NCBI GenBank assembly: GCA_003255025.1
Contig: QANY01002362.1
Span: 1-64,000, forward strand
From: Datisca glomerata
Taxonomy: Eukaryota > Streptophyta > Magnoliopsida > Cucurbitales > Datiscaceae
DNA length: 64,000 bases
Direction: 5' to 3'
The notes beneath the pieces are model-generated. The model did not search any database, had not been told where the DNA came from, and saw nothing but the letters and a program-made list of their open reading frames with translations. The translations under genes were made by a program, and so were the position numbers. Below, piece by piece: positions 23,836 to 34,539 of the stretch (positions are counted from its first letter, which is position 1; the number at the start of each line of letters is the position of its first letter).

Positions 23836-24538
23836 CTTGTCAAAAACTTATTGGGCCACCTAACCAGTTACGAGGAGTTTCTCCCCTAACTTGATGAGGA
23901 GTATTCTCCTATTTGATATATACAAGAATCTGTGTTTTTTTCTCTATATCAACAATTTCGTCACACAAATTATTAAAACAAAATGAAAGAAAAAAACACA
24001 ATAACTTTTGTCATCATATTTTTCACATTTATATTTCATGATGGTTTATTTTATATTTTGTCATTTTTCTTTGTCAAATATATAATTTACCTTTTAATTA
24101 GAGTACAAATTTACTACTTTAAACATAGAGAAGATCACTGCGTGCCCATTATCATCCACCTACTAGCGGCTAGTTACTTAGCAAAAGTATATATTTAGGC
24201 TGTTTTTATGATTTGTAATTATAATCATTAAATAAGTTTTTGAGATTAGTAGTATTTTCAACAAACAGTAGTCTAGCCTAAGCATTAAAAAAATAAAAAA
24301 TCATATATAAATAACCGTACCCGTACTTAAATAAAAAATATATATGAACTTAATAGTATATTAAATTGGAAAAAGAAACTAATTAAAAGAGAGGCCACAT
24401 TTGAAAAAGTTGACAACATACAGACCGTCCGTATTGAAAATGGTAGAGTCAAAGGTTTAGTTTATGGGAATTACATCAAATACCCACAAAAAAGGAAAAA
24501 ACTGCTAACTTATACTTGAATCCATATGATCATGAGAC
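23836..24538. other. Upstream region of CEP gene 1
   Basis: AT-rich flank with no gene recognised. The stretch from 24360 to 24538 is the likely proximal promoter of the CEP gene; I see no named cis-element beyond the TATA box that follows. Confidence 0.5.
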
Positions 24539-24545
24539 TATAAAA
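24539..24545 (+). promoter_or_regulatory. TATA box of CEP gene 1
   Basis: TATAAAA, 146 bases before the chosen start codon. With the normal 30-base spacing transcription would begin near 24570, giving a leader of about 120 nt. Confidence 0.6.
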
Positions 24546-24690
24546 TGCAAAGGAACCCAAAAGGCTTAATATCAAATTGTCTTTGGTACTCTTTCCTTTG
24601 AACATTCTTTCTATCATCATCTCTCTATTTCAGCAAATTTTGTTTTATATCATCAAAAGTTTCCCAATTTGCTTACTTCACTCAGCTTCC

Positions 24691-25167
24691 ATGGAGAACT
24701 ATCAAACATTATTATACAAATTTGCCTTTCTTCTTGCATTGATTTCTTGTTATCAAATTCTTTCTCTTGAGGGAAGACCCATTAGAGATTCAATCGACAA
24801 AAAGCAAACATCAATCCAAGTACCAATCATAGATCAACATAATGATCATTCAAGTGAAGAGATCAAGAGGAAGATGGTTCCACACAAATTAGCATCAGAT
24901 CAAAGCTCTTCTTTTAGTAATTCCAAGGCTTCATACAAAGATGCCTTTAGGCCAACAACTCCAGGGAGCAGCCCAGGTGCTGGTCATTCGTTTCAACAAC
25001 AAAGACAACAGAATGAACCAAAGACACAGCTTGGTGGTGATCATGATGTTCAAAACATGCGACATTCTGTTACAGGTTTTAAGGATGATTTTAGGCCCAC
25101 TGCGCCTGGTCACAGCCCTAGTATCGGCCATGCTCGTGAGGCTGAAACCGCAGAACCTAAAGCATAG
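24691..25167 (+). CDS. CEP-family peptide hormone precursor, two CEP domains
   Basis: Precursor of C-TERMINALLY ENCODED PEPTIDE hormones, small secreted signals that act in root growth, lateral organ and nitrogen-demand signalling through CEPR-type leucine-rich-repeat receptor kinases (family knowledge). The 158-aa protein has an N-terminal signal peptide (hydrophobic about residues 8-24), the usual EGRPI-type segment after it, a variable acidic/basic spacer, then DAFRPTTPGSSPGAGH (84-99) and DDFRPTAPGHSPSIGH (132-147). Mature peptides of about 15 residues with hydroxylated prolines would be cut from each. No intron is apparent, as usual for CEP genes. I chose ATG 24691 because an in-frame ATG at 24577 lies at the expected transcription start and would add 38 hydrophobic residues ahead of a good signal peptide. 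Which numbered CEP it is cannot be said. Confidence 0.93.
   Translation: MENYQTLLYKFAFLLALISCYQILSLEGRPIRDSIDKKQTSIQVPIIDQHNDHSSEEIKRKMVPHKLASDQSSSFSNSKASYKDAFRPTTPGSSPGAGHSFQQQRQQNEPKTQLGGDHDVQNMRHSVTGFKDDFRPTAPGHSPSIGHAREAETAEPKA
24940..24987 (+). other. CEP domain 1 of CEP gene 1
   Basis: Encodes DAFRPTTPGSSPGAGH, matching the family pattern xxFRPTxPGxSPGxGH at every conserved position. Prolines after RPT and in the SPG motif are the known hydroxylation sites in characterised CEPs. Confidence 0.92.
25084..25131 (+). other. CEP domain 2 of CEP gene 1
   Basis: Encodes DDFRPTAPGHSPSIGH. It fits the family pattern except that the glycine of SPG is serine (SPSIGH). A 16-residue tail rich in Ala/Glu follows the domain. 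Confidence 0.9.
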
Positions 25168-27225
25168 GGTACGCCAGTGCTAAGAGTTATCACAGTGCTA
25201 AACAGCCTAATCAATTTAGAGTGTATATGGTCTCATATTATCTTCTGCGTAAAATAACACAAAAAGAAAAAAAAATTGAAACTTCAAAAATATGAAGGGA
25301 CGTACAATCAGCACATACCACGTGTCTTACCAACTCATCGCATGCAGTGTTGAGCACCGCACAGTGATGTGTTAAGGAGTTAGCCAATGCACAAACATGT
25401 GTAGAAGACAAATAATATGTAAATTACTATAGATTTCATTTTCAAGAGTCTAATTCATTTGATATAGATATGCTCTGCTGTATTATAAAACATTGGCTTG
25501 TGTCTCTCTAGTTTGTATTTGTATATTTGTAAAGGCATTGAGGTGGAGTTGGCCTTAATTAGCCGTCACATTATAGTTTCAATGCAAATAAAATATTTAT
25601 TTTCGTTGTATCTCTCTCGAATAGTGGATTTCCTCTTTTAGAATCTTAAGAAAACAAGATATGTTTCCTTCATCTTAATCGTTTGTATTGAGTAGGGGTG
25701 ATCTAGATCACCTCGACATAAACGTCAAGGTGAAAAGGACCCTAACAACTTTATTTTTGCCTTTTTTTGCCATTTTCCTAAGACACAAATCTGAGTGTTC
25801 TATTTTTTGATTGAATGACTCGAATTGAAAGAGATTCTCTTATATTTTACTAACAGACAATAGGAGAGGATCTCGATCCATCTGTCTATGTCTCTCTTTT
25901 CTCCACCCACCAATAATATATCCAAATGATGAAGATATATCGACTGATTAGTGAAGCGAGTAAAAAAATCTTTTAATTAGTTAAGCAAATAACTTTAATG
26001 CCACTCCGTTGAAATATCAAATATTATCATAGGAATCTTAATTAAGTATTTTTTTCAATATAATTAAAACTAGCTTGAAGCTAGCTAGCTTTATTCTTTA
26101 GATTAATAATAAACAACACTTGTGGCTTTATAAATGTCGTAAAAAGTTGTTTTTAATATATATAGAGCATGCTACATTGATTTGTTGGATAGTAAACAAT
26201 GAAAAACAAGAAGAGAGAGCTTTTGCTAAAGTAATTGGCACAAAAAAAAATTAAGAAATTGATAGATAAAAGGAAAAGAAAAGTTGTTTGCGCAGACCTT
26301 TCCTTTTTAGGGAAAATAATAACAAAAGCATCTAATGAATGTGAAGAGTTTTATTCCATGGAGAAAATAAAGCTTAGTTATATAATATGGTGAAATCCTC
26401 AAGTAACTAGTTCAAATGTATTTGCTATTATGCCAATGTATAATAATAAACTTTGGATATCTATGGATAACCACTAAAACATCTAAGTAATTATGAATTC
26501 ACCCGAATGAGTGGCTAGCTACTCTCCTATCTACTTCAATTAGATTAAAAAATCATTTTCCCAATAAAATTAATAGTCCTTGTCTTCTATTGAACAAATC
26601 TCAAAGAAAGGAAAATGGCTGAATATCTTCTGCAATTTGAGATTAATTAATTAATCAAATCAGAAGATAAAGATTTGCACATCATGACCTAAAGGTGAAG
26701 AGAGTGTGATGACATTTTTAAGCTTAGTGTGAAACACATAACTAAGGAACAAGTGTCTGTTAACTCTAATTTTAACCTTATAATTAAATAGTTGTCACAC
26801 ACCACAGCATATGCATAAAGTTTACAGCTGCAAAATAAAATCCAGTGAATCTCTGGTGGTCCAAAGTGGTTTTAAATAATCAACTGCTTCTATGGTTTTG
26901 GGGTATTTTTATTCCAAAATGATTTTTATTTTTTACACACTTGAAAGTACTACGAACAAATGTTTTGAAATTTAAAGTGTAAAAAAGTGTTTCAAACCAA
27001 AGTATTTCAAATGTATAACGATGCCTTTAAAAATAAATAAAAGCAGTCGCAAACCAATCTAAGAGTTTAAGGCTGGCTTAACGTACCTAGACAATTCAGG
27101 CAACTGCCTAGACCCCTCCTAATTAAGTTCAATTTAAGGTCCCACATTCTTCTAAGGTGCTTAATTAAGCCCATTTTTTCTTATGTATAGCCTATTTTTA
27201 ATGAATTTCTGCAGAACTAGGCAGG
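25168..27225. other. 3' flank of CEP gene 1 and intergenic DNA
   Basis: An AATAAA signal at 25587-25592 is a candidate poly(A) signal 420 bases past the stop. Beyond it the sequence is AT-rich with no gene or repeat I can name up to the CACTA terminus at 27229. Confidence 0.45.
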
Positions 27226-27228
27226 AAT

Positions 27229-27241
27229 CACTATAAGAAAA
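27229..27241. repeat. CACTA left terminal inverted repeat
   Basis: CACTATAAGAAAA, the classical En/Spm terminus. Confidence 0.85.
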
Positions 27242-27289
27242 GTTATCTACCATGACTGTTTATGGTGTCTGTGGCTATGGTTTTTAACT

Positions 27290-27720
27290 GGCACAAAAGT
27301 TACGGCGCCGGTTTATAACCGTCACAAAAGTTACGGAGACAATTTATAAACCGTTAGGGTTGAATTGCCGACAGTTTTGACAACTGTCAAAGGAACGTCG
27401 CGATAGAATATAGATACAGCTACGACGATGGTTTTTTATTCAGTTATGATGGTTTAAAATTGTCGTGGTAGACTCTATCCCGACAATTCCCTGAAACCGT
27501 CACACCTTCTGTTTTATTTATAGGTTTTTAGTGACGGTTGAGAAACAATCATGGTAGATTCTATCCAGACGGTTTCCTAAACCGTCGCGCCTGCTCTTTT
27601 ACTTCCATTTTAGTGGCAATTCCTTAACCGTCGTGAATCATTGAAATAGCGACGGTTGTTTGAACTGTCACTATTTAGTCATGCTACGCATTTTTCTTGG
27701 TGGTTCATAAACCGTCGTGA
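27290..27720. repeat. CACTA subterminal repeats, left
   Basis: Recurring short words in both orientations: AACCGTCAC, AACCGTCG, GCGACGGTT, GTGACGGTT, ACCGTCGTG. In characterised CACTA elements such arrays bind the DNA-binding transposition protein. The CG-rich words contrast with the AT-rich surroundings. Confidence 0.75.
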
Positions 27721-27979
27721 AAAGGACTACTTTCACAACTCCTATTTATTTTCACATATCCCCAAAAATTCTTGCATATTTAACAATTTTAAAATCTTAT
27801 ATATATCCACAACAGTCATAGTATTATCATTCTACACATTTACAGATGGTGTAATTATAAAATATCAAATCATTAATTAGATATCCAAAATATATTAAAC
27901 TATCAATTCAAAGTTTGAAAATTCATAATAACAAAGTATTTTATAAGTATTAAATAAAATTCAACACTTAAAGCCGACC

Positions 27980-28318
27980 CTAGTCATTACGGGAGTCTTG
28001 TATAAACTTCATAAGTAAACTTAGCTGAGAACGCATCTCTGAACATTCAGCCTCTAACTGAGGAACTCATGCGCATTGAGCCTCCAACAAAACTACTCAT
28101 GCACATTGGGATTCTAACTCAGTTGATAAACGGGAAGAATCTTGCATGGAAGATTCCCCATGGTAACACGAGAACGCTATAGATGGAGTTACCCCGAGTC
28201 CTAATGAACGCACTCGTCTAGGATAATCTAGACCCAATAATTGTAAGAGCACGTCGTTTGGTGAAATTGGATCATAATCACCATCTGAAAATTGACTCAT
28301 GCGCTCTTTAAGTTTCAC
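27980..28318 (-). pseudogene. Transposase_24 C-terminal exon (CACTA)
   Basis: Minus strand, after an acceptor TCATAG|GTGAAAC at 28319/28318: KLKERMSQFSDGDYDPISPN, DVLLQLLGLDYPRRVRSLG, LGVTPS, then a coiled-coil-like tail with repeated LEAQCA units and a stop at 27980. The DVLxQxLGxxxxxRVRxxGxGVTP signature is diagnostic for the plant Ptta/En/Spm Transposase_24 family. Two in-frame TGA codons in the tail are explained by CGA to TGA decay. The protein is thought to act in CACTA transposition. Confidence 0.85.
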
Positions 28319-28403
28319 CTATGATACATAATTAAGATTTAGTATGAGTGAACATATATTAACTATTTAAAAACTTGGTATTAATATTATAACTTATACT
28401 TAC

Positions 28404-28503
28404 AATAATGTTTGCAGTCTCTTCATTTACTTAAGTTCCATATTTCCGCTCAAGTGATGCTACAAATAGCTCTGTTCTTAAAGGGCCTATCAAATGAACA
28501 TTA
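28404..28503 (-). pseudogene. Transposase_24 internal exon (CACTA), cut by copia
   Basis: Minus strand reading NVHLIGPLRTELFVASLERK then YGT-stop-VNEETANII, ending at the donor ATT|GTAAGT at 28403. An 85-base intron (28319-28403) separates it from the C-terminal exon in phase. The stop replaces the usual Gln. Its upstream continuation is cut off by the copia LTR at 28505. Confidence 0.8.
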
Positions 28504-28504
28504 G

Positions 28505-30543
28505 TGTGGTTATACCCCTAAAGCATGTGTATTTATTTTTAATATAAAATTTAATGAGCGTTATATTTTTCTTGTAATTGTTCTATTGAATTATTGTTAA
28601 ATACTTTATATAAATATCTAAAAATTTCATATTCATTAATGAGACTATGATCTTGTATTAATACGAGAAAAATTAAGATAATAGATAATGAATAAAATTG
28701 TCAACAATATATTAAAGTATGAAATCTTTAATGAATGGTTGCTAGTATGATTCACTAAGCATTACGAATGCATGTGATTTAGATCTGGATCATTGATGTG
28801 GATAGACATCTTAGTAAAGATACTTTATATATTTTATCAACGTGTCGTTTATCATAAAAATTTAATACACATCAATTCGATGATCATAGGTAGATCAGTC
28901 TGAATCCTAAGTAGTCATGAACTCCTATACATGTCTAGTAGATCTTTTGATTCTCTCATTAACGTTTGTTTGTAAAACAAGTTAGTGTCTTTTATTTTAG
29001 AGATTCAATGATATGCATGGCTCAGAATATGATCTTATAAGATTTGGAATCCAAGCTTTCCTAATAAATCGTATATTGGTTCTCTTAATTGTTAATTCTG
29101 GAACTGAATGGTTATTGAGCTCAAATTTATAATAAGATTATAAATTAGTCATTCACTAGTGGATTAATGGTCCTTAAGGATCAAGATGTAATTAGAAGGG
29201 TAAAATGATAATTTTGACCAGTTCTAATTTACGAACTAATAATTATAGGACAAAACTACATAAGTTGATTATATCAGTGGACTACACGAGAATACTCTGT
29301 AAATACAATCTATAATCTCTAAGAATGCAATTCCATATTATATTGGAGTAATAATAGAATAATAAATAAAATTATTTAATTAAAGAGTTTAATTAATAAT
29401 CCGATTTATTGAAACTTTGAATTATAATTCCATGGTCTTCAATTCACTTATATACTACGCAGTTTAAAGTGTGAATATTTCAAGACATGAGAAAAGTACA
29501 TAATCATGAAATAATGATGTGTGATTAATTAATAAAGAATTAAATAAATGAATTATTTATATTTATATATGTGTAATTTTCAGAATTAATATATATATAT
29601 ATATATATAGTTATCGATTTTTTTAATTATCGATAAGTCAGACGTAATATTTAATTTGTGAAATTAGAAAATAACTGATATCTAGATATTTATCTGATTA
29701 AAATAAATATTTAATTTGTGGTAGTTGACACATGTAAATCACTGATTGGGTATCATAGATTAACATGGACTATTGTAGTACCACACAGTACTACAATAGT
29801 GGGGGTGTAACACTGTGCCTCAAGCTCCCTCACGGCATCACTGTAGTGCCATGTGCCACTGGAGTTGTGCACCATTTTACAATGGGTCCCACTGTATTGG
29901 GAAATTTGAAATTAAACATTATTTTTAAAATTAATTATCCATAAATATCGGATACATCATTATCTAGAATAAGATATAGATTTTATTCTAATAACATCAG
30001 TTGATCAATCAGAGAATTAAGTTGTGAACACAATTGCTCAGAGTGATTTTTTCTACGATTAATAGTTAATCAAATCTCTATAGAATAATCATCGTGTTCT
30101 TTTAGAGGATCGTCTCACAAAATTCATTCTCAGTAAATCTTTAGCTCTCATGTGTTGAGAACATCTGGAGATAAAAAAAGTGTCTTGTAATATTCTACGT
30201 TCCCGCACATGTTCTCGTGCGTTGAGGATTGACTTGAAAGATTTTAATGTGGATCTCGGAGTCTACTAGTCATTGGAATGGTTTCGTGAGATAGATGACC
30301 GATCGGTTTTGCAAGGACGCTTAATGTAGACTACAAGAGGCATGTGATTCCTAACATTGTATAATATAGATTTAATATATAAATACATAATGGATCATGA
30401 CTGATTGAAAAAAGTTTTCAATAAAATTTTTTTAATATATAAATTTATGTTTTATTAAAATATTTGATCTTTAGTAAAATTTTATTTTTTTAAATGGTCA
30501 CGCATGACACGTTTCCGCCCCGCACAAGCCATGACGACCAACA
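28505..30543 (+). repeat. 5' LTR of copia A (about 2.0 kb)
   Basis: Begins TGTGGTTATACCCC and ends GACCAACA just before the primer-binding site. It matches 36071-37349 along its length except for an extra segment (about 29185-29990) absent from the 3' copy. It contains an (AT)n run at 29587-29608 and a perfect 13-bp hairpin at 29769-29800. At 2 kb it is long for a copia LTR. Confidence 0.85.
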
Positions 30544-30545
30544 AG

Positions 30546-30557
30546 TGGTGTCAGAGT
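30546..30557 (+). promoter_or_regulatory. Primer-binding site, copia A
   Basis: TGGTGTCAGAGT, two changes from the copia consensus TGGTATCAGAGC complementary to initiator tRNA-Met, two bases after the LTR end. Confidence 0.8.
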
Positions 30558-32567
30558 ATTCTTTATATATTTATATGTTAAATGTTGAGTGTGTGTTTTT
30601 TGGTTCTTCATATAATATGAGATGCGCATGAATGCATGGATGGTTATGGTTTTTAAATGTATGAAAAATAATGGATCGTTAATTGTATGGTGATTATTAG
30701 GTTAGACTTTGTTCTTTTAATTTTTTCTTAGATCTTGTATAAGCCGTTTTGGGGTGTAGGAATTTTTGTGATTTTATTTTGAATATTTATTGTATTATTC
30801 TGTTCGCGAGAAGACAAATAACACACAAGACGAATGACAGAGAAAAAGAAAAGAAATAAGAATTCTTAGAATTCCAGTGTCGGCGTAGGAAATTGGACTT
30901 TCAGCGCTGGCGCCGCCGATTAATGATTAACAGAAATGTCGCTGGAATTTACTGTTACGATGACGTCGTAAGAAAATTGTCAGCGGCCAGCGGCGGCTGT
31001 GGCTGGCCTGCAGTGATAGTCAACGGTAGGAGAGTCCTATCGTTGGTGGTAACTGTTTTCACATTTGTGAAAGTTTTGCAGAAACTCTGATATCAACCAA
31101 CTCTATCGCTATAGAGTTTAATGATAATCTTATCTCTAACTATTATCCTTTTAAATTTTGAAATTAATGTAATTTAAAAAAATATATTTTTTATTTTTAC
31201 TTTTATGAAATTAGAAATTATTAGAAATTAATAGGTTGATTGAGATTGACTCAAGTTTGACCAAATCAAATAAAATATTTATTTGACTAAGTCAAAGTTA
31301 ACTAATTTTAAAGGGATAATTGTAGAAATTAATTTTAATTAAGAAAAATAGTTTTTCTTAATTAAATAGAATTTTGTTCAAAACTTGAAGATTACGAAGA
31401 TGGAATGAGGAGGAGAATATAATATTTAGTAAATATGTATTCTTGAAGTCCGCTTTGTAATTTTATTTCTTTATTTTAAGGGTTGTAGTATAAAAATAAT
31501 CAATAGTCACTCGGTCCATTATTATTATATTTCATTGTTAAAAAATTATTTTAAATGTTATGTTTGATAACATGTCCATATATTAGTCGATCACATGTCA
31601 TACATGAAAATCTCACACAGTTTCTTTTGATTATGCATATTATCAGTAGAAACATGATTTATTAGGATTGTCCTAATATGTTTATATGTATTGTTTTATG
31701 AAATGAATAGCATGTAAAGTGTTAGGTTATAATTAGTTAAAACTTGGTAATCATAAACACTAAGGGCTATAGTAACCTTTAAGATAATCAATTTTAGTAA
31801 AATAGTTTTATTAAAGTTTGATGAATATAATTAATTAGTTAATCTAAATTCACATAATTATGATTTAGGCGTTTTAGAAGGTTAAATGAACTTAGGCTAA
31901 TGAGATTGATATAACTGATTATTAAATATTCAGATGATTATTATTTTAACCAATGATTAATTTGGTAATAATTAATTAGTTAAAAATGCAAATACATAAT
32001 CCTAAACTAGTGAGTGGGGAAAGGTTGACATGTCAATTTAATCTATTGTCTCCATCATTAGTACAACACCGTGAGGTGCAGTAAGGGCCTTAAGATGACT
32101 TTGTTTTCATCCCCCTAAGGAAGGTTTTTAGCTGTACCAATACCAAGGTTGGACTTCTTAAGAAGATATGAGGAAGTGATGTAATTTAGTTTTGATTGAT
32201 CCTAAAGCGACATTTTCTAAATGAAGTCATGGAATCTGGAATGATGGGTTACACTCACAAAGTCACAATTAAACTTTCATCTGAATAGTTGTGACTTAAC
32301 CTAACAAGCGATATCTCATTGTTAAAAGAGAAAATATGAGATATTTTAATTTTTAATTAATAAGGATGAGAATGTCTCATTGATAGTCTGAGGTAACCTG
32401 ACTGACCCTAAGACAACACATTAATCATTGAGATGTTTTGTCGTGATTAGTAAATGTTAAATTTGTGTGTTTATTATTGCATTCATGCATCACGTTTACT
32501 TTTTGAATTCTAGATATTTATCAATTATATTAAATCTTATATATTTTAAATTTTAGTTATCATTATT

Positions 32568-33417
32568 ATGTCTACCATGGGCAACTCTATTACTGCTTTA
32601 TTCACTCTTGAGAAATTGAATGGTGATAACTCCGTACATTGGAAATAAAAATTGAACTTAAAGCAGATTTGTGAGAACCATAAGTTCGTTCTCACTGAGG
32701 AATATCCTGAGAAGCCCGCTGCTAAAGCCCCTAAAAATTTGAGGGACAAATATGATGCTTGAATCATATCAAACAACAAGGCGAAGTGTTACATGCTTGT
32801 GGTCATGAATGATATTCTAGAACCAATCCTGAAAGCATGAAGACTGTCTATGAAATTATGGAATCTCTACAGGCTATGTTTGGGTAGCAGTCTGATCAAA
32901 GTCATCATGAGGCCTCTAGGAGCTATTTGACAACTAAGATGAGAAAGGATACTTTCGTGCGAGAACATGTTTTGAATATGATCATCATAATGCACGAGGC
33001 AGAAATACATGGGACGACCATTGATGAGCGGATTCAAGTTAGCATTATACTTGAGTCGTTCACACCAGCTTTTTCTGTATTCATGACCAACTATGTTATG
33101 AACAAGTTACAATTTAACATGATCCAATTGTTGAATGAATTGCATACTTTTGAGTCACTCAACCTTAGAATGATAGAAAAGGGTGAGGCAAATGTTATCG
33201 AGCAAAAGTCTTCTTCCACTATTAAAAGTAACAAGAGGGAGAAGATCAATGGAAAGGGCAAAGGATAGAACAAGAAAACCAAGAAGGCCAAGACATTACC
33301 AAAAGCCAAGAAGAACAAGAAAGACAGCAAGCCCAAAGGAAAATATTTCTAGTGTGGGGTCGAAGGTCATTGGAAGAGAAACTGTAACAAGTATCTCTTC
33401 GAGCTGAAAAAAATGTA
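32568..33417 (+). pseudogene. Copia A gag, interrupted
   Basis: Starts MSTMGNSITALFTLEKLNGD then NSVHWK-stop, the copia gag opening; the stop replaces the conserved residue after W-K. Further on: TLTPYFS-like UBN2 region, KMRKDTFVREHVLNMI, ERIQVSIILESF, FNMIQLLNELHTFE, a Lys-rich stretch, and a degraded zinc knuckle CGVEGHWKRNC (33352-33384) preceded by a stop. No continuous protein can be made. Confidence 0.85.
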
Positions 33418-33619
33418 AATATAATTTACTTGTTCTTGAAGCTTGTTTAGTGAAATATGATTTGTCATCTTGAATATTTGATTCAGGAACCACTAAACAT
33501 GTTCTTCTTTGCAAATGCTTGATTCGTCAATGGAGCTAGCTGTTGGCGAGGTCATTTTGAGAGTTGACAGTGATGTCGTCATGTCAGCTAAAGCTTTAGG
33601 GACAATATGTTTAAAGAGT

Positions 33620-34330
33620 CAAGGAATCACTTGAGCTAGTACATAGTGATGTCTGTAGACCGATCAATGTACAAGCTAGAGGAGGGTATGAGTATTTTAT
33701 CACTTTCTTTTATAATTACTCAAGATATGGTTATACTTCCCTAATGCAAAAAGAGTTTGAAACTTTTGGAAAGTTTAAAGACTTCAAAGCTGAAGCTGAA
33801 AAGCATCTAGGTAAATCATTAAAACCCCTTTGACCCGATCGAGGTGGTGAATACTTAGATTTAGAATTCAAGGATTATTTGCTGGAGTGTGGAATCCTAT
33901 CCCATCTCATAGCACCTGAAGCACCACAACAAAATGGTGCTACAGAGAGGAGAAATTAACCGAATCTTATTGGATAGGGTCAGGTCGATGTTAAGCTACC
34001 CATCACTGTCACTTACATTTTTTGGGATATTCACTACACACGGCAACATGCATTTTGAATGAAGTATTATCTAAGTATGTAAGCAAGACATCTTTAGAGT
34101 TATGGAATGACTCTAAACCTAGTTTCCATCATTTCTGTATATGCGGATGTCCAGCTCATGTTCAGCTCACGTTCTTATACCCAAGACCGGAAAGTTAAAC
34201 TCAAGGTATGAGGTATGCATATTTGTAGGCTATGCTCCAGAGACTAAAGATGAGTACTTTTATAGTCACAAGGATCAAAAGGTGTTTGTATCGACAAACG
34301 TAACATTCCTTGAGCATGACTATATGCAAA
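33620..34330 (+). pseudogene. Copia A integrase region, interrupted
   Basis: Pieces LVHSDVCRPINVQARGGYEY, RYGYTSLMQKEFETF, DRGGEYLDLEFKDYLLECGI, APEAPQQNGATERRN and the C-terminal YEVCIFVGYAPETKDEYFYS-VFVSTNVTFLE mark the rve integrase core and the post-core segment. The second catalytic Asp region (usually IDDYSR) reads FYNYSR, so the site is lost. Protease and pre-integrase are largely missing upstream. Confidence 0.8.
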
Positions 34331-34539
34331 ACTACAAATCTCATAGTAAAATAGTTCTCGAGAAATTAATGGTTGATGAGATCAGGCCACCTTTAATTTC
34401 TACTGGGAAACGAAAAATCAGAGAAACCACAGTTCATGTAAAAGAAACCTCGGTGCAACGTCATAGTGGGAGAGTTGTCAGATAACCAGTTCACTATGAA
34501 CTAGAGGAACATGTCCTAGTGTCAGAGTCTGATTAAAAA

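Noticed and set aside
24941..25183. 80-codon frame overlapping CEP gene 1 in another phase
   Set aside because: Shadow frame; the overlapping frame has the signal peptide and two CEP domains.
29185..29995. Extra LTR segment as an independent transposon insertion in the 5' LTR
   Set aside because: No target duplication or terminal repeats at its edges; deletion from the other LTR explains it better.
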